From Streptococcus infantarius subsp. infantarius ATCC BAA-102 (GTDB lineage Bacteria; Bacillota; Bacilli; Lactobacillales; Streptococcaceae), in the NCBI RefSeq assembly GCF_000154985.1, contig NZ_DS572687.1, forward strand, positions 1 to 64,000: a stretch of 64,000 nucleotides of DNA, in the 5' to 3' direction. Position numbers and translations under genes: made by a program. The notes below the pieces were generated by a model. The model was given only the letters and a program-made list of their open reading frames with translations. It had not been told where the DNA came from and searched no databases. Shown in pieces: positions 6,810-14,288 of the stretch (within the stretch, counting starts at the first letter, position 1; each line of letters begins with the position of its first letter).

Positions 6810-8705
6810 TTACCAAATAATAACTCGATTTTCTGGTGCACGCCACATTGGGTCACCTGCTTTGATGTCAAATTCTTCATGGAAGTCATCGAAGTTTGGC
6901 AAAGTGACATTGGTACGAAGTTTGGCTGGTGCGTGCACATCAATGCTTGCTAGCATTTGCATGTATTCATCACGCGCCTTCATGCGCCAAATGGTTGCAA
7001 AGTTGATAAAGAAATCTCGTGCTGAGAAATCGTCATCCTGTTTTGCTGCTTCAAGCGCACAAGCCACACCACCAAGGTCAGCCACATTTTCAGAGACTGT
7101 CAATTTACCATTGACCTTAGCGCCATAAGAATCTAGCCCATCAAATTGTTCAACGATTTTATCGGTACGTTCCGTGAAGGCTTTGTAATCTGCCTCAGTC
7201 CACCAGTTGTTTAGGCTACCATTTTCATCAAATGATGCTCCATTAGTATCAAAGGCATGTGAAATTTCATGGGCGATAACCGCTCCAATCCCACCATAGT
7301 TAGCAGATGAACTTTGTTCCAAGCTATAAAATGGAGCTTGTAAGATAGCCGCTGGGAAGACAATTTGGTTTTGTTGTGGGTCATAATAAGCATTGACCAT
7401 GTGAGCTGGCATGTGCCATTCACTACGATCAACAGGCTTGTTCCACTTGCTCCAGCTGTGTGCGATAGAAATCTTAGCAAGGTTTTGCGCATTTTCAACG
7501 AGTGACAAAGACTCATTAATGATTTTCTTCGCATAAGTTTCTGGTAATTTTTCCGGATAACCAATGTGAGGCGTGATGACATTGAGTTTGACAATCGCTT
7601 TATCACGTGTTTCTTTAGCTAACCAATCTGCAGATGCGAGACGTTTCTTGTAAACATCAATCATCGTTGCAACCTTATGTTCTACGTCAGCTTTTGCTTC
7701 AGGTGAGAATTTTTGACCTGCATACCAAAGACCAAGGGCTTGGCTATAGGCACCAGATGCTAGATAGTAAGCTGCTTTCTTCTTATCCATGGCTTGTGGT
7801 GTTCCTGAAAGAGCACGACTGTAAGTCCCTGAAAGCACTCGAATCTCATCTGTCAAATAGCTATTATAACTTGTCGCTGCTGAAACAATCAAATCTGCTT
7901 TAAGCAATTCCCAGTTCTTTTCAGAATAATATTCTGCCGCAAATTCTTTCCAAAAACGTTCTTCTGGAACATTGACTTTGTCAGGAATTTCCCCAAGAAT
8001 TTGTGTGAAGATGCTATCCAAAGGAAGATTTGGTGCTAGTTTGGTAAAATCAGCCCAATCATAAGGGTGATAAAGCTTAACATACTCAGAAGATTCTTCG
8101 CGTGACAAGACATATTTAGCTAATTTGGCATCGAGTTCGATGGTTTTATCCAGCAAATCTTTGATTTCTTCTACTGAAAAATCAAATTTTGCTAACAATT
8201 CTTCTTGCATCTGACGCCATGTCGCTAACAATTCTTTACCTTTTTCGTTGTCTTCAGCGTAATAAGTTGTATCAGGCAAAATTGTTCCAGGTGCGTCTGC
8301 CCACAAAACATTAAGCTGCGCATTCATAAAATCTGGTGCCACACCAAATGGAAATTCATTTGGTTTTCCAGCCATTTCAAAATCCGCAATTTGTCCGGCA
8401 AAATCCGCAAAAGAAGACAATTTCTTATATTCTTCAATCAAAGGAAGAACTGGTGCTACACCAACAGCTTCACGTTTTTCATAATCTGATGTCATGCGGT
8501 GGAATTTAACAAAATTTTGCAAAATGCTATCGTCTGGAAGATTTTTACCAGCCAACCACTCATCTGTGGTTGCTAGCATTAAGTCTTCAATCTCATCAGC
8601 TAAATCTGAAAAACCTCCAGTACGCGGTTTATCATCAGGAATGACAGCTGTCTTTTCCCATTCGCCGTTGACGGCTTCATAAAAATCATCTTGGTATCGA
8701 GTCAT
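6810..8705 (-). CDS. pepO: Oligoendopeptidase PepO (M13 neprilysin family)
   Basis: 631 residues, the normal length for streptococcal and lactococcal PepO. The zinc site HEISH lies in VIAHEISHAFD near residue 480, and the third ligand Glu lies in ENVADLGG. The C-terminal family signature VRxxxxxxN is seen as MWRAPENRVIIW. There is no signal peptide, in keeping with a mainly cytosolic endopeptidase that degrades oligopeptides; streptococcal PepO can also reach the surface and, in other species, degrade SHP or XIP pheromones. That known activity is notable because this gene directly follows the rgg/short-peptide locus. A good SD (AAGGAG) precedes the ATG. Confidence 0.95.
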   Translation of the reverse strand: MTRYQDDFYEAVNGEWEKTAVIPDDKPRTGGFSDLADEIEDLMLATTDEWLAGKNLPDDSILQNFVKFHRMTSDYEKREAVGVAPVLPLIEEYKKLSSFADFAGQIADFEMAGKPNEFPFGVAPDFMNAQLNVLWADAPGTILPDTTYYAEDNEKGKELLATWRQMQEELLAKFDFSVEEIKDLLDKTIELDAKLAKYVLSREESSEYVKLYHPYDWADFTKLAPNLPLDSIFTQILGEIPDKVNVPEERFWKEFAAEYYSEKNWELLKADLIVSAATSYNSYLTDEIRVLSGTYSRALSGTPQAMDKKKAAYYLASGAYSQALGLWYAGQKFSPEAKADVEHKVATMIDVYKKRLASADWLAKETRDKAIVKLNVITPHIGYPEKLPETYAKKIINESLSLVENAQNLAKISIAHSWSKWNKPVDRSEWHMPAHMVNAYYDPQQNQIVFPAAILQAPFYSLEQSSSANYGGIGAVIAHEISHAFDTNGASFDENGSLNNWWTEADYKAFTERTDKIVEQFDGLDSYGAKVNGKLTVSENVADLGGVACALEAAKQDDDFSARDFFINFATIWRMKARDEYMQMLASIDVHAPAKLRTNVTLPNFDDFHEEFDIKAGDPMWRAPENRVIIW

Positions 8706-8813
8706 AGGAATCTCCTTCTAATCTGTTAAGAACATTCTATCAAAAATTCAGAAGAATAACAGTTACAAGGATTTTTAAAAATAAATTTCCAAGCTCTGCT
8801 TTTATCGCCCAAA

Positions 8814-8858
8814 CAAAAAAATCCAAAAGCCAGCCTATCTCTAAGCCAACTTTTGGAT
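8814..8858 (-). terminator. Terminator after the sortase gene
   Basis: On the minus strand ATCCAAAAG (8850-8858) pairs with CTTTTGGAT (8821-8829), with inner TTGGCTTAG/CTGGC pairing and a T run after it. It ends the sortase transcript. Confidence 0.8.
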
Positions 8859-8868
8859 AACTCACACC

Positions 8869-9696
8869 TTAGTACCGCAGTTTACGATAAACGGCAATCA
8901 CCAACAAAAGCAAAATGAGGATAAAGATTGCTAAAATCGGTGCAACCAATAACGGTTCAACACGACTAGCCTCAGAAATCACACGCGCATTCTTAATTTT
9001 ATTTGGAATACGGTGACCACGCACCAAGAGACGGTGACTATTAACACCATAAGGCGTACACGTCACCAAGGTCACATAATCTTGATTTGGGTCAATGGCT
9101 AGCGCTGAAACATCATCTGGCAAGACCGTCAGAATTTGGTCAACCTCATAAGTCAAGGATTCATCTAAGACCTGAATCATGAAGGTATCACCATCAACCA
9201 AACGGTCGATGTCTGTAAAGAGCTTAGCCGATGGCAAACCACGGTGACCTGAAATCACAGCGTGTGTTCCCTTGCCACCAACCGGTAAAGATGTTCCAGG
9301 AATATGACCAACAGCGACCTGCAAAATCGCATCATCCGTACCATGGTAGATTGGCAAAGTCGTGTTAATCTTTGGAATATCGACATAAGCCATAATTCCT
9401 GTACCAGTCACATCAAGGGTTTTATTATAAACAGACTTCTCAGCATTTGATAAATTCAAATCAGGCATAACACCCTTAGCCAAGGTCTGATTATAAGACT
9501 TAGCTGCTGCCAACATGTCATCTTTCTTTTGCTGACCCATGTCCTGAACCTTCTGGACATATCCTGCTACCGCTTCTGATTGGTGAAATGAGTTCCAATA
9601 ATCGCTAACTGTCGGATACAACAAGAGAGACAGCCCGATTATTAAGATAAAAATAAGTGAATTTGTCAAAAAATTTTCTTTGAATTTTTTCAACAT
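8869..9696 (-). CDS. Class C (pilus-type) sortase
   Basis: 275 residues from the ATG at 9696, which has GGGGAGAG upstream; the earlier start at 9723 lies inside the upstream stub. An N-terminal membrane helix (about residues 14-32), the sortase barrel with catalytic His in ISGHRG, catalytic Cys at about 213 in TLVTCTPYG and catalytic Arg in NSHRLLVRG, then a C-terminal membrane helix and basic tail (VYRKLRY), as usual for class C enzymes that polymerise pilins. A DIPKINTTLPI segment is present. Its expected pilin substrates are missing: only a stub of one pilin-like gene remains upstream, so the sortase may be an orphan. Confidence 0.93.
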   Translation of the reverse strand: MLKKFKENFLTNSLIFILIIGLSLLLYPTVSDYWNSFHQSEAVAGYVQKVQDMGQQKKDDMLAAAKSYNQTLAKGVMPDLNLSNAEKSVYNKTLDVTGTGIMAYVDIPKINTTLPIYHGTDDAILQVAVGHIPGTSLPVGGKGTHAVISGHRGLPSAKLFTDIDRLVDGDTFMIQVLDESLTYEVDQILTVLPDDVSALAIDPNQDYVTLVTCTPYGVNSHRLLVRGHRIPNKIKNARVISEASRVEPLLVAPILAIFILILLLLVIAVYRKLRY

Positions 9697-10265
9697 ATTA
9701 AAGAGCTCTCCCCACCGTTGCAAGAGTAAAGGGAGCAGAAAGTGAGCTCGTGCTCCTTGCCACCATCAGTGATAAATGAAATATCATAAGAATGTGCTTG
9801 TGACAAGCTTTGCTTGCTTTCGCTTAAAAGCGATGTTAACTTGTTATCAATGGCAGTCGTGTCAGAAACAGGCTTTACCTTTAATTGAACTGGCTCTGTA
9901 AAGGTATCTCCCTCATACGAGACCGTTACCGTCACATCTGACGTTTCAGTAGTCAAAGTACCTGCTTGTGACATGTCCTTCTTTTCTTGACTTGAGTCAG
10001 TCGGACTGGCTTGTGAAGAAGCTTCTGTCTGGTTATTTTCTTTTTGAGAATCATCCGTCGGAGACTCAACCTGCGAGGAGGTACTTTCCGAGGATTGGAA
10101 AACAGATGAACTATTTCCCGTACTAATTGTTAGGGCTGGTAATATTAGAAAGTAAGTCGTACAAAAGACAACGACTAGAGATAGCACCAAAGCAATCTTT
10201 GCAATGATACTATCTCGGACTCGCTTTTTTACTAAAATTGCTAACCTTGCCCATAGCTTTAACAT
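9690..10265 (-). pseudogene. N-terminal stub of a pilus/adhesin protein
   Basis: 191 codons. The N-terminus has a long signal/anchor segment ending in TTYFLILPALTIS, a form typical of large pilus-associated or Cna-B adhesins in streptococci. A Ser/Thr/Gln-rich linker follows (about residues 52-100), then the start of an extracellular domain (VTVTVSYEGDTFTEPV). After ISFITDGGKEHELTF the frame runs into an unrelated Cys-rich tail and stops inside the sortase ribosome binding region. No LPxTG signal, no Cna-B repeats. The rest of a probably large adhesin gene has been lost by deletion. AAAGGAG upstream fixes the start at 10265. Confidence 0.75.
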
Positions 10266-10301
10266 CCAAACTCCTTTCTAAACATAATTTTTGTTAACTC
10301 T

Positions 10302-10916
10302 CTAATCGATTGACCCCATACGGTTAAGTGGCCAAATTCTTAAGATTAGTTTCCCAACTAACTATTCACTGTCTACTGGGCCGACAGCTTCATTACGTGA
10401 ATCGACTGAAACCTCACGGTGGTCTCCCATCACAAAGTACTTTCCATCTGGTACTTGATAAGGTAACTCGATATTGGTTTCTCCATAATTTTTTTCACCG
10501 CTTTGTAGGTAAGGCTCATTAATCTTTTTCCCATCAACAAAGACATTACCTTTTTTGTCAATGTTGACCCACTGTCCTGATGTGGCAATAACACGTTTAA
10601 CCAAAACTTTATTGTTATAATAAAAAGCGACCACATCACCTTGTTTCAAATTCTTTTTACTAACAGAAACAACCATGTCTCCAGCTTTCAAAGTAGGAGT
10701 CATCGAATTTCCATAGATTTGCAAAACAGGTAACCAAATTGTCGCAACCAATACAGCCAAAGCTGCTACGGTTACTAGGGTGAAAACAGTGCTACGTAAG
10801 GTGCGCATGTAGCGCTCACGATACTTAATTTTTCCTAACTCTTTTGAAAGCTCCTCAGCTTTCGGTAAGTCAGCTAAGGCAATTTTCTCTGATTTTTTCT
10901 CAAATAGTGGTTTCAT
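10302..10916 (-). pseudogene. Type I signal peptidase with in-frame amber codon
   Basis: S26 family leader peptidase of the kind found in pilus loci. The N-terminal region is cytosolic, one membrane helix covers about residues 43-62, the catalytic Ser is at 71 in YGNSMTPT, the general-base Lys at 107 in VLVKRVIA, and the GDHREVSVDSR box follows. The reading frame ends at TAG (10362-10364) after residue 184, but the same frame continues LVGKLILRIWPLNRMGSID and stops at 10302. The TAG falls where CAG (Gln) is expected, so this is probably a C-to-T nonsense mutation. The catalytic core is intact, and partial activity is possible. Confidence 0.75.
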
Positions 10917-10933
10917 TTAAAAAGCTTAACCCC

Positions 10934-11212
10934 TTAGGCCTCATCCTCAGTATTCTTTTTTGCATCCGCCATACGTTTGACGTTATAAAGATACGTGTCT
11001 GCCGCAGCCTGAACTTCTTCAAAAACTTTACTAATTGCCAAGGCTGCTTCAGCGATGGAACCCTCATCAGTGACTTCTAGCTCACGACTCTCAAGTTTAC
11101 CTTCAAGTTCTTTTACTTGATTTTGAAGCTCTTCAATTTCTTTAGCTTGCTCTACAAGCAGCTCAAACAAATCTGAACGACGAAGTTTTCTTAATTGTTT
11201 AGCATCAAGCAC
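10934..11212 (-). CDS. Coiled-coil protein at head of pilus operon, unknown
   Basis: 92 residues, GTG start at 11212 with AAGAAGG seven bases upstream. The N-terminus is basic (LDAKQLRKLRRSDLFELLVEQ) and residues about 20-50 form a clear heptad coiled coil rich in Glu and Lys. No membrane segment. It is 17 bases ahead of the signal peptidase gene, in the same direction, so it is the first gene of the signal peptidase-pilin-sortase transcript. Similar small coiled-coil proteins sit in streptococcal sortase loci, but I know of no proven function. Confidence 0.65.
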   Translation of the reverse strand: MLDAKQLRKLRRSDLFELLVEQAKEIEELQNQVKELEGKLESRELEVTDEGSIAEAALAISKVFEEVQAAADTYLYNVKRMADAKKNTEDEA

Positions 11213-11617
11213 GTTAGGGCCTTCTTTTTAGTATTCGTTTTCACATAAAACTCACATAATTTTAAATGTATATTTATTCTAATTTTGAAAAAATAAAGAC
11301 TAGATAAACATTTTTCATTTTGTCGTTTTATATATAGGCGTTTTGAAGAGCATTATAATATTTTTCGCGATTTTGAAAAGGGATTTTGTACAAGTGATAC
11401 TTTTTTAAGATTTTGTTTCCTAGTTCTAATTTTCTTAATATTTCGTCCTCTATCATTGTTAGGAAAGCTAACAATGATAAATATCTAAAGTCATATATTG
11501 TTAATTTCGTAGGATTGATGTAGCTTAATTTTTAGCTTTATGTTACAATGCTAAATTGATTAGGTATAATTTTTTGTCTTTTCAGAAATATTACATCATT
11601 CAAGTAGAGGATTGTTT
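11213..11617. other. A+T-rich divergent intergenic region with promoters
   Basis: About 400 bases with no convincing ORF. It separates the leftward pilus remnant operon from the rightward TetR gene. It holds the perfect inverted repeat at 11451-11479 and a plus-strand extended -10 (TGTTACAAT, 11541-11549), with another -10-like TATAAT at 11565-11570 closer to the TetR gene. Confidence 0.5.
11451..11479. promoter_or_regulatory. Perfect 12-bp inverted repeat upstream of TetR gene
   Basis: TATCATTGTTAG (11451-11462) and CTAACAATGATA (11468-11479) are exact inverted repeats around GAAAG. There is no T run on either side, so it reads as an operator for a dimeric repressor, plausibly the TetR protein encoded 140 bases downstream, or an element controlling the leftward operon. 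Confidence 0.5.
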
Positions 11618-12229
11618 ATGACAAATTTATCAAAAAAACACCAACAAGTTTTAGAAACTAAACACCGTTTATCAAAAGCACTTTATCTACTGATTACTGA
11701 ACGACATTATGACAAAATCACTATCTATCAAATCTTAGATAAGGCCACTATCTCACGTCGAACATTTTATCGCTACTTTGATGATAAAACTGATTTAATG
11801 GATTTCTGTCTAGAAAACTTTGTCAGAGGATATTATCTTCAGCGAGATAATTTTATCTTGGCGAAAAAACCTGAAGATGTATTCTTAGTTACTTTGAATT
11901 TTATGTATGAAAACAAAGCCTTTATTTCATCACTTGTTGAAAGTGGGCACTTTTCATTACTAACAAAAAAATTCAATCAAAAATCTGCTCAAATCTATAA
12001 AACCATCAATCTGCCATGGTGTGTTGATGATACTGTAGATAGCAATATCGATTACATTTCCAAAGGTTTATTCGGTGCTTATCTTAACATCCTACAATTT
12101 TGGCTAAGTAAAGACGAGCCTGAAGAACCTGAACTCATTGCAAAAAACTTATCCCTTCTTTTTAATTCTATCCCTAGTTACTTCAATGCCCCTTCAGAAG
12201 AACATATAAAGATAAGAAATAAAAGATAG
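11618..12229 (+). CDS. TetR/AcrR family transcriptional regulator
   Basis: 203 residues with an N-terminal TetR helix-turn-helix: the segment YQILDKATISRRTFYRYFDDKTDLMDF is the classic form. The C-terminal ligand-binding part is diverged, as usual. The ATG at 11618 is preferred over the TTG at 11612 because GTAGAGG lies at the right distance. It has no obvious partner gene downstream; the perfect inverted repeat at 11451-11479 may be its operator, linking it to itself or to the pilus remnant. Confidence 0.85.
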   Translation: MTNLSKKHQQVLETKHRLSKALYLLITERHYDKITIYQILDKATISRRTFYRYFDDKTDLMDFCLENFVRGYYLQRDNFILAKKPEDVFLVTLNFMYENKAFISSLVESGHFSLLTKKFNQKSAQIYKTINLPWCVDDTVDSNIDYISKGLFGAYLNILQFWLSKDEPEEPELIAKNLSLLFNSIPSYFNAPSEEHIKIRNKR

Positions 12230-12278
12230 GGATATTTATTTTCTGAAATTTTCGTAATCATGCCTATACCCACCTTTC

Positions 12279-12381
12279 TTGACATCTTTTTACCATAAAG
12301 TTGACAAGAAAAACGCTAACATTGACAGATTTACCGTTCCCATTTTCCTATAAGTTGACACTATGCCATTGTTAGTTGACA
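12279..12381 (+). repeat. Helically phased array of five TTGACA repeats
   Basis: TTGACA occurs at 12279, 12301, 12322, 12355 and 12376, all in the same direction. Spacings are 22, 21, 33 and 21 bases, which are two, two, three and two DNA turns. Three copies are preceded by AGTT rather than random bases, and two extend to AGTTGACAAGAA-like forms. The sequence between copies is not repeated. It looks like an array of binding sites on one DNA face in a region without genes. Confidence 0.45.
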
Positions 12382-12511
12382 AGAATTCAATACTTAGTTA
12401 GCTAAGCAATCACTAATAGTATTAACTTATTCATAGTTTAAAAGGAAATCGTTCAGTAAAACTTACTTGATAAACTATTCTTTATTTTCTGTTCCCGTTT
12501 ATAATAAGTCT

Positions 12512-12571
12512 CTTTGGAGATCTTAAATAGATAAAAGTCGGTAAAAACTTCTTTTTGCCGGCTTTTTTACA
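12512..12571 (+). ncRNA. Candidate small RNA with strong terminator
   Basis: A consensus -10 TATAAT lies at 12500-12505 (poor -35). About 30 bases on, a hairpin AAAGTCGGTAAAAA-CTTC-TTTTTGCCGGCTTT is followed by six T residues. No ORF fits between them, so a transcript of about 60 nt would be made. The nearest upstream gene ends 280 bases away, so the terminator is not obviously that of the TetR gene. Existence as a discrete RNA is inferred. Confidence 0.35.
12534..12571 (+). terminator. Plus-strand intrinsic terminator
   Basis: A long G-U-containing hairpin (AAAGTCGG...CCGGCTTT with an A/T inner stem and CTTC loop) followed by TTTTTT. It ends either read-through from the TetR gene or a short independent RNA. 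Confidence 0.7.
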
Positions 12572-12637
12572 TGAAATTTTCATATCATTTAAGCCTATTT
12601 TATTAAAAATGGTAAAATATCTTGAAAATTCGCTTAT

Positions 12638-12758
12638 TTTTACACAATTTACACAGAGTTATTCACAAGTTGTGGATAAGTATGGCTATATATTGGGGAT
12701 AACTTGTGTATAAACTAAGAACAAATACCTTTATATCAAGCTTTGAGAGCTATCCACA
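12638..12758. promoter_or_regulatory. Cluster of DnaA boxes
   Basis: Within 120 bases: TTATTCACA (12659-12667, plus), the perfect consensus TTATCCACA (12671-12679, minus), TTATCCCCA (12694-12702, minus), TTATACACA (12705-12713, minus) and CTATCCACA (12750-12758, plus), with a weaker TTTTACACA near 12638. The surroundings are A+T-rich. No dnaA, dnaN or parB gene is nearby, so this is not the usual oriC position. Confidence 0.6.
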
Positions 12759-12807
12759 TTTTTGGAAAACTTTCTGTTAATAACTTCTATTTTTAGGTTA
12801 TTTTGGG

Positions 12808-12848
12808 CAAAAAAAAGGAGCCAATTCTTGAAAATCAGCTTCTTTTTC
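12808..12848 (-). terminator. Terminator after nrdG
   Basis: On the minus strand a G-U-containing stem (GAAGCTGATT with AATTGGCTCC) is followed by seven T residues. It lies directly after the nrdG stop. Confidence 0.65.
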
Positions 12849-12853
12849 CACAT

Positions 12854-13468
12854 TTATAGTAAGTCATCACGACTAACTTGTTCAAATTTTTGATCGCCAT
12901 CATTTAATTTATCCCAAATCACAACTTTTCCGGCTTTCAAAGATTTCTGAACATCAATGATACGTTGGTTAGATGACCCACGGAATTGTAGCATCAAGTT
13001 TTTCTTAGTGATATCAAAGCGACCATCTACCAAAATATCAATTAGGCTTAGCATTTCTAGTTTATCTGGTGTTTCTTGCATCATTTCTTCCCAAGTATAT
13101 CCAGTCCAAGACCAAATATCTTTTTCAGGAAGTTCACGGCGAACACGCTTAATTAGTGGCAAGAGAAAACCTGTATTTAAGAAAGGTTCTCCACCAAGAA
13201 GCGTCAAGCCTTGAACATAAGGCTGCGCCAGGTCAGCCATAATTTGCTCTTCTAACTCTTGTGTGTAAGGCTGCCCTGCCTTAAATGACCAAGTTGCAGC
13301 ATTATAACACCCTTTACAGTGGAACATACAACCTGATACGTAAAGTGAGTTACGCACCCCTTCACCATCAACAAAGTTAAAGGCTTTATAATCGATAACG
13401 CGACCTTCACTTAAATCTTCTGACTTCCATTCACCAGGCTTGGGAGTATTCCAGTTTTTTTCTTCCAT
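12854..13468 (-). CDS. nrdG: Anaerobic ribonucleotide reductase activating protein
   Basis: 204-residue radical SAM enzyme that uses S-adenosylmethionine and a 4Fe-4S cluster to place the glycyl radical on NrdD under anaerobic conditions. The cluster motif CMFHCKGC (CxxxCxxC) lies near residue 50, preceded by the GEGVRNSLYVSG segment typical of NrdG, and followed by the LLGGEP motif. It is on the same strand as nrdD, separated by an acetyltransferase gene and a 48-codon ORF, an arrangement seen in streptococci. Confidence 0.96.
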   Translation of the reverse strand: MEEKNWNTPKPGEWKSEDLSEGRVIDYKAFNFVDGEGVRNSLYVSGCMFHCKGCYNAATWSFKAGQPYTQELEEQIMADLAQPYVQGLTLLGGEPFLNTGFLLPLIKRVRRELPEKDIWSWTGYTWEEMMQETPDKLEMLSLIDILVDGRFDITKKNLMLQFRGSSNQRIIDVQKSLKAGKVVIWDKLNDGDQKFEQVSRDDLL

Positions 13469-13507
13469 CCTAGCCTTCTTTCTACCTTTTTATTTCTATT
13501 ATACTGA

Positions 13508-14014
13508 TTAATCAGTCTCCAAAGTTATCCAGTAACGCTCAACAGCATCTAAAACATCTTCAAGCTGGCCACCATTGGCTAATATTACCTTACGACTACT
13601 TTCATTGTCATCATGACATGTGACCAAAGCTTTGGTGATATTTTTCTTCTTCGCTTCTAATAATCCTAAGCGTAGCTGTTCTTTAGCATATCCTTTACGA
13701 CGTTCAGATGGACGGATAGAATACCCAATATGTCCACCTTGCTTCAAAAGATTCTCATTTAAGCGTAAGCGCAAATGCAAAAATCCTAAAGCCCTGCCAT
13801 CATCAGAAAAAGACACAAACTGAACGGCTGGAACAAAGTTGGCAGGCACATTAATCCCCATCTCACTCAGGCGATTGCTTTCAAGCCAATCCTCGTAATC
13901 AAAGTTATCCACATCCCAGAAACCACCATCGTGGGCAGACTGGCTCATTTCAAACTCTTTCATCATCTCAATAACGGCTGCTTTATCTGATAATTCAGGT
14001 CTTCGTAATTGCAT
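13508..14014 (-). CDS. GNAT family N-acetyltransferase
   Basis: 168 residues with a GNAT fold. The acetyl-CoA-binding region is recognisable as GYSIRPSERRKGYAKEQLRLGL, with the R/Q-x-x-G-x-A form (RRKGYA). It sits between nrdG (40 bases downstream) and the 48-codon ORF in the anaerobic reductase cluster. The substrate is unknown. The final residues (VERYWITLETD) are like those of small-molecule acetyltransferases of streptococci. Confidence 0.85.
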   Translation of the reverse strand: MQLRRPELSDKAAVIEMMKEFEMSQSAHDGGFWDVDNFDYEDWLESNRLSEMGINVPANFVPAVQFVSFSDDGRALGFLHLRLRLNENLLKQGGHIGYSIRPSERRKGYAKEQLRLGLLEAKKKNITKALVTCHDDNESSRKVILANGGQLEDVLDAVERYWITLETD

Positions 14015-14025
14015 AAGCTTACCTC

Positions 14026-14172
14026 TTATTTACTTTTTTTCTTCGCTTTTTCCAAAAATTGTGCTTTCAATTCATTGACACGCGCTTTTTTATTACCTTT
14101 AGCAGTTGAATGTTTTTCATGAAAACGCTCAACCTGTTGCATGCCTTTATAATCTAATTGGTATTTTCCCAC
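14026..14172 (-). CDS. Small basic protein (48 aa) of the nrdD-nrdG cluster
   Basis: A 48-codon ORF with GTG start at 14172 and AAAGGA upstream. The product, starting MGKYQLDYKGMQQVERFHEK and ending EKAKKKSK, is very basic and probably helical, with no membrane segment. It is a few bases ahead of the acetyltransferase gene in the same direction. Small ORFs at this place are conserved in streptococcal nrdD-nrdG regions, to my recollection, and the ribosome binding site and codon use look genuine. Function unknown; nucleic-acid or ribosome binding would fit the charge. Confidence 0.7.
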   Translation of the reverse strand: MGKYQLDYKGMQQVERFHEKHSTAKGNKKARVNELKAQFLEKAKKKSK

Positions 14173-14212
14173 GATTTTTTCCTTTCTTCAAGTTTTTTAT
14201 CAATATAATAAA

Positions 14213-14239
14213 GAAGCTGGGACAAGCGTCTCCAGCTTC
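14213..14239 (-). terminator. Hairpin after nrdD
   Basis: GAAGCTGG (14213-14220) pairs with CCAGCTTC (14232-14239), followed on the minus strand by TTTATTATA. It is a weak terminator or attenuator between nrdD and the downstream small ORF. Confidence 0.5.
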
Positions 14240-14288
14240 AATATGTCATGAAACTGTCTAAACCATAATTATTGGTTAACGAGTCTTA

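Noticed and set aside
12638-12758. DnaA-box cluster as the chromosomal origin oriC
   Set aside because: No dnaA, dnaN or parB nearby, and the flanking genes are nrdG and a TetR gene; kept only as a DnaA-binding cluster.
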